This document shows, in pieces, positions 8,501 to 16,508 of a DNA stretch of 48,839 bases. Each line of letters opens with the position of its first letter. Position 1 is the first letter of the stretch. The DNA comes from an uncultured Coriobacteriaceae bacterium. Lineage in GTDB: Bacteria > Actinomycetota > Coriobacteriia > Coriobacteriales > QAMH01. The DNA lies in assembly GCA_900544245.1 (NCBI GenBank), contig UQUH01000008.1:1-48839 (forward strand), written 5' to 3'. Made by a program: the position numbers and the translations under genes. The notes below the pieces were generated by a model. The model did not search any database, was not told the origin of the DNA, and saw nothing but the letters and a program-made list of their open reading frames with translations.

Positions 8501-8797
8501 CTAGCCGAATCGATACTCCACGCCCATCGTCGCCTCGGGAAACTTCCACTTGCTCACGACGGTGCCCTCGCACAGGACGCGACAGGTGCCGCATTCCAGG
8601 CAGCCGGCGTAATCGAAGGACCTGGCTCCGTCTTCGTCTCGCTTGTAGAGGGCGGCCGGGCAGACCTTCACCAGCTTGTCGAATTCGGCGTCGTCAAGAT
8701 CGTCTGCTAGGGTGATGTGGGGGTTGCCCTCGTCCACCTCGTACTTGTTGACCGCCAGGTATTCGTCCATGTTGACGGTAATGGCATTCTCGCTCAT
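8501..8797 (-). CDS. fixX: FixX-like ferredoxin
   Basis: 98 residues, matching the usual FixX length of about 95. The cluster ligands are seen in VCPAALY near 45-51 and CLECGTCRVLC at 66-76, and the C-terminus GVEYRFG matches the family ending. FixX passes electrons with FixC and the FixAB flavoprotein pair. The ATG at 8797 overlaps the fixC stop by four bases (ATGA), which fixes the start and implies translational coupling. Last gene of the nine-gene operon. Confidence 0.93.
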   Translation of the reverse strand: MSENAITVNMDEYLAVNKYEVDEGNPHITLADDLDDAEFDKLVKVCPAALYKRDEDGARSFDYAGCLECGTCRVLCEGTVVSKWKFPEATMGVEYRFG

Positions 8798-10086
8798 AGC
8801 GCTTTCAGGGCTCCTCTCACATCTTTGAGGGCACTCATGACGCCCACTTTCTTGATAATGGGCTTCAACTTGGATTTGAGGGGTTCGACGGGTGTTCCGT
8901 CGATTAGGAACAGGGCGTCCATTACGTTCGCCGCGGCCTGTGGGTATAAGCCGAACATGCGGTCGAAGTTTTCGAGAAAGGCGGGTACGTCCTTGTATCG
9001 GCGCAAATCCTCCATGACGAAGGTGGATTCGAGGGCATCGACATAGCCCTGAAGGCCCGCCTTGGAGGTATCGCCCGAATCGATGGCCCTGGCGGCCTGC
9101 TGCCCCGCCAATTGTCCGGCGGCAATGGCGTAGTCCATGCCGCGCACCATATAGCCGAGGTTGATGCACATCATGGCGCTGTCGCCCGCGAGCATGACTC
9201 CATCGCCCGTCAGCGGCGGCATGATGTTGACGCCGCCCTCCGGCACCATGTGTCCGGAATGCTCCACCACCTTGGCGTCATGAATCAGGGGCGCCACGGA
9301 AGGGTGGTTCTTCAAGTCCTCGAGCATCTGGTAAACGGGTTTGCCCTTGCCGGAGGCGCAGGCTTCGATGCCAGCCACCACTCCCAGGGAGATGCTCTCC
9401 CTGTTGGTGTACATGAAGCCGCCCCCGAAGACGCCATGGGTGGCATCGCCGACGAAGAGCCAGGCGGCACCCTCTCCGTCTGCGCATAGCAGTCGGTCGC
9501 TCACGGTCTTCTTGTCGAGCATGAAGACTTCCTTGACGCCAACGGCAACCTGGGATGCGGGGGGCTTGTCGTAGCCGACGGCATCCTTTGCGAGCAGGGA
9601 GTTCACGCCGTCGCAGAGGATGACCACCTCTGCGGTGATCTCGTCTTCGCCGGCGCGAATGCCGCAGACCTTACCGGACGCGTCCTTGACGAGCGACTCG
9701 ACGGGAATGCCGTAGATGGTCTCGGCACCGGCCGCCTCGGCCTTGCCGGCGAGCCACTGGTCGAAGGGGGCCCGGAGCACGGAATAGGAGACGTTATCCT
9801 CTGCGCGCATGGCCTCGGACGTGAAGTCCATGGTTAGGTTGGCCTCCTGCGTCATCAGGGAGATGCGCTCGCGGGTGATCTTGCGTTCCAGCGGTGCATC
9901 GTTTTCGAAATCGGGAAAGACCTTGCGCAGGGAATGCGCGTAGATGCGTCCGCCGGTCATGTTCTTTGCACCGGCGAAGTTGCCCCTCTCTATGAGCAGC
10001 ACCTCCTTGCCGGCCTTTGCCAACTCGTAGGCGGCGACCGAGCCCGCACAGCCCGCGCCCACTACGATAGCGTCGAAATCAGCCAT
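8794..10086 (-). CDS. fixC: FixC-like ETF:quinone oxidoreductase family flavoprotein
   Basis: 430 residues (E. coli FixC is 428). An N-terminal FAD-binding motif GAGCAGSVAAYELAKAG at about 10-26 is followed by E34 at the end of the second strand, and GVMLAGDSAMM near 300 is the second FAD-contact motif. The protein resembles the FAD domain of ETF-ubiquinone oxidoreductase; its Fe-S part is supplied by FixX. With FixAB it should link an acyl-CoA dehydrogenase to quinone or ferredoxin, possibly by flavin-based electron bifurcation as in other FixABCX complexes. That mechanism is known for the family and only inferred here. Confidence 0.93.
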   Translation of the reverse strand: MADFDAIVVGAGCAGSVAAYELAKAGKEVLLIERGNFAGAKNMTGGRIYAHSLRKVFPDFENDAPLERKITRERISLMTQEANLTMDFTSEAMRAEDNVSYSVLRAPFDQWLAGKAEAAGAETIYGIPVESLVKDASGKVCGIRAGEDEITAEVVILCDGVNSLLAKDAVGYDKPPASQVAVGVKEVFMLDKKTVSDRLLCADGEGAAWLFVGDATHGVFGGGFMYTNRESISLGVVAGIEACASGKGKPVYQMLEDLKNHPSVAPLIHDAKVVEHSGHMVPEGGVNIMPPLTGDGVMLAGDSAMMCINLGYMVRGMDYAIAAGQLAGQQAARAIDSGDTSKAGLQGYVDALESTFVMEDLRRYKDVPAFLENFDRMFGLYPQAAANVMDALFLIDGTPVEPLKSKLKPIIKKVGVMSALKDVRGALKAL

Positions 10087-10095
10087 CTTTCCTCC

Positions 10096-11646
10096 TTAGT
10101 CCGGGCTGTCTTCCTTCAGCAACGCGATGAGCTCGTCAAGGCGCTCTCTGGGCACCTTGCCCGAGACGAGGCGCTTCAGATCGTCGACGAAGATGATCCG
10201 GCGCGGCTTCTTGAACCCACCGAGTTGCAACGTGCAGTAGTCCTGGATGTCCTGTTCGGTCACGGAGGCGCCGGGTTCGAGCACCACGAATGCCGCCAGG
10301 GATTCACCCCAGCGCTCGTCCGGCACTCCCGTCACCGCGACGTCGGCGATGAAGGACCCCATCGACTCGATGCAAGAGGCCACTTCTGAGGGATAGACGT
10401 TTTCTCCGCCGCTCACCACCAGGTCGTTTTTCCTGCCCGAGAGTGTCAGGTATCCGTCCGAATCCACATAGCCCATGTCCTGCGTCGAGCACCACCCATC
10501 TTGCATGACCTCTCGCGATGCGGCGGCGTTCTTCCAGTATCCGCTCATGGCGCAAGGGCTCTTCACTTGTATTTCTCCCACCACTCCTTCCCGGCAGGGC
10601 AGCCCCTCGTCATTGACGATGCGAACCTGGGTCCTGGGCACCGGCCGTCCGACCGTGGAGAGCAGCTCCCGCTTCTCGTGGTCTTCGGGAGTCAGGATGG
10701 TTACCGTCGAGGCCATCTCTGTCATTCCGTATCCCTGCAAGAGCTTGCATCCGAGAAGATCGCGGCAGCGCTCGATGAGGTCGGGGCTTGCGGGCTCGGC
10801 GCCGTAGATGATGAGTTCGAGGGTGTCTGCGGTAAGGCCGTGCTCCTCCACATACGAACAAAGCGAGCGCATGTGATAGGGGACGAGTCCGATTCTGGTG
10901 ATTCCGTAGCGGGTCACGGTTTCCATGATGCTGCGGGGATCGGAGGAATTCCCGATGACCGCGGCTCCGCCTGCCGAGAGGACGGCGAATACGGACATGC
11001 AGGTGGTGTGGAAGAAGGGTAGCACGAACAACATGGAGTCTCTGGAAGAGAACCCCATCGACTCCACGTCTACGGCAATGCGGTTCGCAATCGCCCTGTG
11101 AGAGAACAAGACTCCCTTGGGGGTTCCCGTCGTGCCACTCGTGAACATCATGAGCACGGGATCCTCGTCATCCGCCGGCTTTTGGTCAGGCGGCGCGGGG
11201 GCTCCTTCGAGAAACTCCTCGTACGGGACTGTGTCGTCTAAAAGGCCCTCCTCGTGCCCGAACACGACCGTGGTCTCGATTGAGCCGGAAGAGGGCAAAT
11301 GCGGACCCAGGCGCTCCCATGCGTCGGCAGAGAGAACGGCGAGAGAGGCACCGGAACGCGCTATCAGTTCGAGAAGCGTCTGGTCCGAGAGCCGTATGTT
11401 GTGGATCTCGCAGACCGCCCCTATGCGAGAGCACGCCAGCGTCAGCTCGGCGAAGACCGCCGAGTTTGCGCTGACGTAGACCACGTGGTCTCCGCTGCTC
11501 ACCCCGCGGGATGCCAATGCGCCTGCCAGCCTCTCCACGCGGGCGTGGAGCTGCGAGTACGTGCAGGCGCGGTTTCCCTCGATGATGGCGGGGGAGTCCG
11601 GAAAGCGGGTGAACGAGTCGCTGAACGCCTGGTCCAAGCGCATCAT
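10096..11646 (-). CDS. CaiC-like AMP-forming acyl-CoA ligase
   Basis: 516 residues (CaiC is about 517). The P-loop signature FTSGTTGTPKGV lies at 168-179, YGMTEMAST follows near 315, and the adenylate-binding GYLTLSGRKND with the C-terminal SGKVPRERLDE carries the catalytic Lys. It should adenylate a carboxylic acid and load CoA. The ATG at 11646 overlaps the end of the CoA-transferase gene by 4 bp. Having both a ligase and a CoA transferase parallels E. coli CaiC/CaiB, in which the ligase primes the cycle and the transferase maintains it. The substrate is unlikely to be carnitine because no betaine transporter or CaiD is nearby. Confidence 0.9.
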   Translation of the reverse strand: MMRLDQAFSDSFTRFPDSPAIIEGNRACTYSQLHARVERLAGALASRGVSSGDHVVYVSANSAVFAELTLACSRIGAVCEIHNIRLSDQTLLELIARSGASLAVLSADAWERLGPHLPSSGSIETTVVFGHEEGLLDDTVPYEEFLEGAPAPPDQKPADDEDPVLMMFTSGTTGTPKGVLFSHRAIANRIAVDVESMGFSSRDSMLFVLPFFHTTCMSVFAVLSAGGAAVIGNSSDPRSIMETVTRYGITRIGLVPYHMRSLCSYVEEHGLTADTLELIIYGAEPASPDLIERCRDLLGCKLLQGYGMTEMASTVTILTPEDHEKRELLSTVGRPVPRTQVRIVNDEGLPCREGVVGEIQVKSPCAMSGYWKNAAASREVMQDGWCSTQDMGYVDSDGYLTLSGRKNDLVVSGGENVYPSEVASCIESMGSFIADVAVTGVPDERWGESLAAFVVLEPGASVTEQDIQDYCTLQLGGFKKPRRIIFVDDLKRLVSGKVPRERLDELIALLKEDSPD

Positions 11647-12884
11647 AGCCCTCCGACGTAGTCAGACTTTCTCAGTAGCCCATCTTCGTACATCTTCTCG
11701 ATTTCCTGGGCGGTGAAGCCGATTTCCTCGAGAATGTCATCGTTGTCCATTCCCTGCGAAGGGCAGCCTCTCCAAATCTGGGAGGGATTGTTCGCGAAGC
11801 GGGGAACGGACGTCACGCCCTTTACGGTTTTGCCGTCTACGGTGTCCCACTCGACCCAGGTGTTGCGTGCGAGGTAATGGGGATGATTTTCCATCATCTC
11901 GTAGTTCATGACCACGGAACAGGGAATGCCGACCCTGGACATGTCTTCGGCAAACTGCGCAGCCGTGTGTTCGGCCGCATACGCCTCTATCGCCGAGTCA
12001 AATACGGAGGCTCCGGGGCTGTGCAGCGCCACCGAGGGAATGCCTTCGGGGAAGAGCTCGCTTCCGTATTCCAGCCCGAAGAACTCCACCGCCTTCTTGG
12101 TGGTGCTTTGACCGGCCGTGAACAGGTAGACGCCCTCTCCATCCGCGCATTCGTAGTAGCCCGCGCCGGCGGATATGTTGTCTCTGGGGGCTCCTGCCCC
12201 ACGCTCTTCCTGGATTCCCTTCTCGAACCACTTTCCGAACAGGCCCGCCTGGCAGCGGACCGCCGCCTCGTACTGGGCTAGGTCGAAACTATCGCCCTTG
12301 CCCGTCTTGCAGGCGTTGACGTAGGCGGCCAGAGCGGAGCCATAGGCGAACAAGCCGGCATAGTAGTCGGTCACGAACTTCTGGATCATGTAAGGAGGCC
12401 CGTCCTTGTACCCGTTGAGGTACATGAGACCGCTAAAGGCCCCCACAGTGAAGTCATATCCCGGCAAGCTCACGTAGTTGGGGTCTCCCGTGAGACCATA
12501 TCCGGAAAGGTGTCCGATCACCAGGCGGGGGTTGTGCTCCCAGAGGAGCTGGTCGCTGTAACCCCATCTTTCCCATTGGTTTCCACGCGAGGCTTCGATG
12601 AAGATGTCCGCCGTCTCTATGAGCTTGAGGAAGACCTCGTGACCGGCGGGGGAGACCACGTCGAGCATGAGATTTCGCATGTTGCGCCGCTCGTTTTGCA
12701 CGCCCCAGCCATCCTGGGTCCATCGATACGGGTCGATGCCCTTGGGAGACTCCAGCCAGATCACGTCGGCGCCGTTTTCCGCGAAGAGCTCGCCTGCGAA
12801 GGGGCCGGCTGTGGACACGGCCGAGACGACCACCTTCATGCCTTTCAGGTTGCCGAATTGCGGCACGTCCTCGTATTTCGTCAT
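11643..12884 (-). CDS. CaiB-like family III CoA transferase
   Basis: 413 residues. The N-terminus (QFGNLKGMKVVVSAVSTAGP, then FAENGADVIWLE) and DIFIEASRG at 93-101 closely follow E. coli CaiB, and HNPRLVIGHLSGYG at 117-130 and PSQIWRGCPSQGMD near 375 are further shared stretches. D173 in VTDYYAGL corresponds to the catalytic Asp169 that forms the acyl anhydride. It should swap CoA between product and incoming acid, which saves ATP. Four-base overlap with the ligase gene; 8 nt after the flavoprotein at 12893 in the operon. Confidence 0.92.
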   Translation of the reverse strand: MTKYEDVPQFGNLKGMKVVVSAVSTAGPFAGELFAENGADVIWLESPKGIDPYRWTQDGWGVQNERRNMRNLMLDVVSPAGHEVFLKLIETADIFIEASRGNQWERWGYSDQLLWEHNPRLVIGHLSGYGLTGDPNYVSLPGYDFTVGAFSGLMYLNGYKDGPPYMIQKFVTDYYAGLFAYGSALAAYVNACKTGKGDSFDLAQYEAAVRCQAGLFGKWFEKGIQEERGAGAPRDNISAGAGYYECADGEGVYLFTAGQSTTKKAVEFFGLEYGSELFPEGIPSVALHSPGASVFDSAIEAYAAEHTAAQFAEDMSRVGIPCSVVMNYEMMENHPHYLARNTWVEWDTVDGKTVKGVTSVPRFANNPSQIWRGCPSQGMDNDDILEEIGFTAQEIEKMYEDGLLRKSDYVGGL

Positions 12885-12892
12885 GGCTCCTC

Positions 12893-14263
12893 CTAACGCT
12901 CGTAGTGCTCGTCGAAGAACTCGATGGCGCTGTTCACCGCCAGCTCGGTGCCGACGCCGGAGCCTCCCGCCTCCGCGCCGACGATGTAGAGTCCCTTCAC
13001 GGGCGTGCAGATGGAGGGTCTGTCAACGCCCGCCTGGCCGGCTTGCTGGGCGATTCCGATTCCGGCCCCGTCTTCGCCCATGATACGGGCGGCGTCTTCG
13101 GGGAAGACCTTCTCGACGAAAACCGCATGTTCCTGCATGCCGGGGAAGTGCTCTTCGGCCACCTGGATGAGCTTGTCCAGAATGGCGGGGGAATACTTGT
13201 AATCGAGATCGCCGGGAACCGCCGTGGTCATCATGATCAGCTGCTTGCCCTCGGGGGCAATCGATGGGTCGAAGCTGGAGGGAACGACGATGAAGGAGTT
13301 GATGTCATCGGGGATCTCCCCGCGGTATAGCATCTCGCTGTATTCGCGCGGTGGCATCGTGGAGAAGTTCGACAGCATCTTGATTTCGGGACTGATCACG
13401 GTGTCCAAGGCAAAGCGCGCGATGATGGAGACGAAGGAAATCTCCAGGTTGTTCACGTGCTCTGCGTATGCGGCATCGAAGTTCTCCTCGCCCGTAAGAT
13501 CGAACACGGTTTCCTTGATGCCCGCGTTGGAGATTATGCAATCGGCTCGGTACTCCTCGTCGCCGGCAACGATGCCGACGGCGGTGCCATCTTCGATGAT
13601 TATCCGCTCGACGGGTACGCCAAAGACCATGTCGACGCCATAGTCCTGGAGTCCCTTCATGTAGGCGTCGAGAATCGAGATGCACCCGCCATCGGGATAG
13701 CCGGACGAGCGCGCCTCCGCCTCCCACTTGAGGCAACGCGCGAATTCACCCGCCGAAAGCCGGAATTCGGGGATGCAGCAGTAGATGAAGCCAACCTGGC
13801 TCACGCACGCATGGACGAAGGGATTTGTCGAGTACTCGTTCAGGAACTCCTCGAGCGTCTGCTTGTCGTAGGCATGGGTCTCCTCGTCGGTCATTTCCTT
13901 CACGTCGGAGACCATGCGCACGACCGCCTCGAAATCCTCGTCGGGAACGCGCCCCTTGAGGTCGTGCGGGAAACGGAAGCTCTCGCCGCCGGCGCTCTGT
14001 ATGGGGCGAACCTTCGTGAACTGGATGCCGTGGTCGACCTCGCAACGCTCGAGCAGCTTGATCAGGGGGCCGTTTTGCCCTCTTGATATCAGATGCACGC
14101 CGAAGTCGACGGTGAAGTCGTCACGTTTGGTCGATCCGATGCGTCCGCCAGGGGTGAAGCGCTTCTCGAAAAGCGCGACCTTCTTGCCGGAGTGGGCTAG
14201 CAGTAGTGCGGACGCCAAGCCGCCAACGCCAGCGCCGATCACAATTGCGTCATAGTGCTTCAT
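12893..14263 (-). CDS. Phytoene-desaturase-like FAD-dependent oxidoreductase
   Basis: 456 residues. A dinucleotide-binding start YDAIVIGAGVGGLASALLLA (4-23), EKR at 34-36 and GGRIGS are typical of the CrtI/amine-oxidase flavoprotein group. The C-terminal FAD contact LYIVGAEAGGSGVGTELAV is intact. It is not part of the E. coli cai/fix set. In this operon it could act on the activated or released acid as an extra dehydrogenase, reductase or isomerase, but no substrate motif can be recognised. ATG at 14263 follows GAAAGGAAAGACG. Confidence 0.82.
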   Translation of the reverse strand: MKHYDAIVIGAGVGGLASALLLAHSGKKVALFEKRFTPGGRIGSTKRDDFTVDFGVHLISRGQNGPLIKLLERCEVDHGIQFTKVRPIQSAGGESFRFPHDLKGRVPDEDFEAVVRMVSDVKEMTDEETHAYDKQTLEEFLNEYSTNPFVHACVSQVGFIYCCIPEFRLSAGEFARCLKWEAEARSSGYPDGGCISILDAYMKGLQDYGVDMVFGVPVERIIIEDGTAVGIVAGDEEYRADCIISNAGIKETVFDLTGEENFDAAYAEHVNNLEISFVSIIARFALDTVISPEIKMLSNFSTMPPREYSEMLYRGEIPDDINSFIVVPSSFDPSIAPEGKQLIMMTTAVPGDLDYKYSPAILDKLIQVAEEHFPGMQEHAVFVEKVFPEDAARIMGEDGAGIGIAQQAGQAGVDRPSICTPVKGLYIVGAEAGGSGVGTELAVNSAIEFFDEHYER

Positions 14264-14309
14264 CGTCTTTCCTTTCGGTTCGCCTGCCGGTGCGCGTATG
14301 CCAGCTCTT

Positions 14310-14768
14310 CTAGTGTTGTGCGGGCAGGGCGTAGTAGTTGAAGTTCATCTGGGCAACGAGGAGCCCGTCGACATCGTAAACGGGGATGTCCAGGAAGTAG
14401 TCGCCGCGACCGCGCTCGCGGACGGGCGCGATCTTCTCCTCCGCCTCCTCTGCCGTGAGAGCAATGTCGACCCGCAGGTCCTTCGTCCCCGGCTTCACGA
14501 ACTTGATGTCAACGCCTTTGAGGATGGGCACGAACTCGTCTGTGCCGTATGTCGCCATGAAGAGGGTTCCACCGGCAATTTCCGCCAGGATAAACTCGCT
14601 TCCCGCATAGGCAATCCCAACGTGGTTCATGTGGAGGCCCTCAACAGGGAGGCGCAGCTTGACATGCCGCTCTTCCACGACCTCTGCCTGCATGTTTGCC
14701 ATGTTGATGAAGGGCGTGGGGCCGTTGTTGACGTTATCGGCCAGGCCCTCGAAGAATTCCCTGTTCAT
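14310..14768 (-). CDS. Hotdog-fold protein, probable acyl-CoA thioesterase
   Basis: 152 residues, the size of a single hotdog domain. The pattern LPVEGLHMNHVGIAYAGSEF, then GGTLFMATY and VKPGTKDLRVDI, fits the DUF4442/PaaI-like thioesterase group, in which the central helix follows an H-N/D stretch. The position between the ETF genes and the CoA-handling genes suggests release of free acid from a CoA ester, or protection against CoA trapping. A binding or hydratase role cannot be excluded. GAGAGAGGC precedes the ATG at 14768. Confidence 0.65.
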   Translation of the reverse strand: MNREFFEGLADNVNNGPTPFINMANMQAEVVEERHVKLRLPVEGLHMNHVGIAYAGSEFILAEIAGGTLFMATYGTDEFVPILKGVDIKFVKPGTKDLRVDIALTAEEAEEKIAPVRERGRGDYFLDIPVYDVDGLLVAQMNFNYYALPAQH

Positions 14769-14790
14769 GTGATTGCCTCTCTCTCGGGGT

Positions 14791-15720
14791 CTACTTGAGC
14801 AGCTCTACAAGTTGGGGAACGACCTCGTACAGGTCGCCCACGATGCCGTAGTCGGCGTATCTGAAGACGGGTGCGTTCTTGTCCTTGTTGATTGCGATTA
14901 TGGTTCTTGCGCCCGTGACGCCAACCATATGCTGGACTTGACCGGAGACGCCCAACGCGATGAACAGCTCCGGCTTGAGCATGGCGCCGGAAACGCCGAT
15001 GTAGCGCTCCCTGGACATCCAGCCTTCGCCTTCGGCGATTGGACGGGTGCAGCCAAGTTCGGCATTGACGGCAACGGCAAGTTCGCGCGCCAATTGGAGG
15101 TCCTCCTCGCGCGCAAGGCCTCGGCCCACGCTGACCACGTTGCGGGCAGCGCTGAGGTTCACCTGCTCGACCTCTCGATGGCTCCTGTCGACGAGCGCAA
15201 TGCCAGGCGCCCGAGATGGGGCCAGCTCGACGATGGGCGCGTTTTCGCCCGGCTCCCGGACATCTTGCGCGGCGAGCAGGCCGGTGCTCACCAGGATGAT
15301 CGCGCAGCCGTCCGCCACCTGCTCGGTGCGGTACGCGTTGCCGCCATACACCATGTGCTCCGCGCAGAGGGAACCGCCTTCGTCGATTGTCACGCTTGTC
15401 GCGTCATTCACGACGCGCGTGCCGGCAGCGGCGGCCAGCTGGGCAGCCAGCAGGCGGGTGCGCTTGCTCGTTGCCGCGAGCACCGCACCGGGGGCGCTCT
15501 CCTTAAAGGCTGCCAGGACGGCAGCGCTGCCGTCCTCGTACAGGGCGCCTTCCGGAACGTCGGCCCAGAGCACCTGTTCGACGTTACTGGCGGACACCGC
15601 ATCGGCTCCCTCGCGGTTTCCAATCCACACGGCTTGAGCACTTGCGCCCAAGCTGTTGGCAAGAGCCGCAAGGGCCGGGTAGTCGCTCGAGTTCTCCGAA
15701 ACGATCCAGATCTTATCCAT
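14791..15720 (-). CDS. fixB: FixB, electron transfer flavoprotein alpha subunit
   Basis: 309 residues. The C-terminal FAD domain has the EtfA signature: CTRPIAEGEGW near 220, RYIGVSGAMLKPELFIALG near 235-253, QHMVGV, and APVFRYADYGIVGDL near 285-299. The N-terminal half is the variable ETF domain. It forms a heterodimer with FixA and carries FAD. It lies 17 nt after fixA. The ATG at 15720 is preceded by GGGTAGAGAAC. Confidence 0.93.
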   Translation of the reverse strand: MDKIWIVSENSSDYPALAALANSLGASAQAVWIGNREGADAVSASNVEQVLWADVPEGALYEDGSAAVLAAFKESAPGAVLAATSKRTRLLAAQLAAAAGTRVVNDATSVTIDEGGSLCAEHMVYGGNAYRTEQVADGCAIILVSTGLLAAQDVREPGENAPIVELAPSRAPGIALVDRSHREVEQVNLSAARNVVSVGRGLAREEDLQLARELAVAVNAELGCTRPIAEGEGWMSRERYIGVSGAMLKPELFIALGVSGQVQHMVGVTGARTIIAINKDKNAPVFRYADYGIVGDLYEVVPQLVELLK

Positions 15721-15737
15721 GTTCTCTACCCTTCGTC

Positions 15738-16499
15738 CTATTGCGCGGCACGTATGGTCGCGACGAGCTCTTGGATGCTTTCCGGGCTGGCGTCTGGGAA
15801 TATGACGTTCTTGCGTTCCGTATCCTGTGGGGCCAGGGTCTTCTGGGGTTTCACGGACGCCGCCGGCAAACCGCCGACATCGGCCAGATCTCTCTTCTCT
15901 ACGGGCTTCTTTCCGGCACTCAGGATATCCTTCATCTTGGGAACTCTCGGAAGGTTGATGTCCGTCGTCACCGAAATCACGGCCGGTGTGGTCAGTTCGA
16001 GAGTCTCGACGTCCTGTTCCAGGGTGCGCTTGACGGTGATGCTGCCTTCGCCGGGCGTCACCTCGCTCACCGCGTTCATGGTGGGCAGGCCAAGCAGGGC
16101 TCCGACGAGGGAACCCGTCTGCTGCGCGTACAGGTCAGAGGAGCCTTCTCCGAAGACGACCAGGTCGAACTCGAGATCTCTCAACACGCTTGCGATGACG
16201 GAGGCGGTCTGGAACGGGTCGGCATCCGAGAGCCCGTCATCGACGACGCATATGAGGTCCTCCGCGCCTCGCGACAACGCGCCCTTCACGAGCTTCGAAT
16301 CCTCGAGCTTGGAGTCGCCGACGCTCAGCAACGTGCAGGCGCCCCCCGTTTGCTCCGCGAGCCGGACAGCCTCCTCGATGGCGACGAGGTCGTACTCACC
16401 TAGTACGTTCTGGGCTCGGTCGAAGCTTATGCTGCGATCCGGCAAGACGCTGATGTCCTGGTTGTCTGGACTGACCTTGTAGCAGGCGATAGTCTTCAT
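15738..16499 (-). CDS. fixA: FixA, electron transfer flavoprotein beta subunit
   Basis: 253 residues (FixA is about 256). It starts like E. coli FixA (MKTIACYKVSPDNQDIS) and keeps LSRGAEDLICVVDD, FGEGSSDLYAQQTGSLVG near 115-133 and VSVTTDIN-type residues in STDINLPRVPKMKDIL near 190. The KKPVE segment agrees with the nucleotide-binding and recognition-loop region. The SSDLYAQQ segment separates the FixA group from ordinary EtfB. It sits 9 nt after the acyl-CoA dehydrogenase stop, with GGAGGGC before the ATG. Confidence 0.94.
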   Translation of the reverse strand: MKTIACYKVSPDNQDISVLPDRSISFDRAQNVLGEYDLVAIEEAVRLAEQTGGACTLLSVGDSKLEDSKLVKGALSRGAEDLICVVDDGLSDADPFQTASVIASVLRDLEFDLVVFGEGSSDLYAQQTGSLVGALLGLPTMNAVSEVTPGEGSITVKRTLEQDVETLELTTPAVISVTTDINLPRVPKMKDILSAGKKPVEKRDLADVGGLPAASVKPQKTLAPQDTERKNVIFPDASPESIQELVATIRAAQ

Positions 16500-16508
16500 C
16501 GTGCCCTC

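Noticed and set aside
7038..8594. A 518-codon minus-strand frame opposite the DASS transporter
   Set aside because: Its composition is Asp/Gly/His/Glu-rich and repetitive, as expected for an antisense frame of membrane helices; no domain is recognisable.
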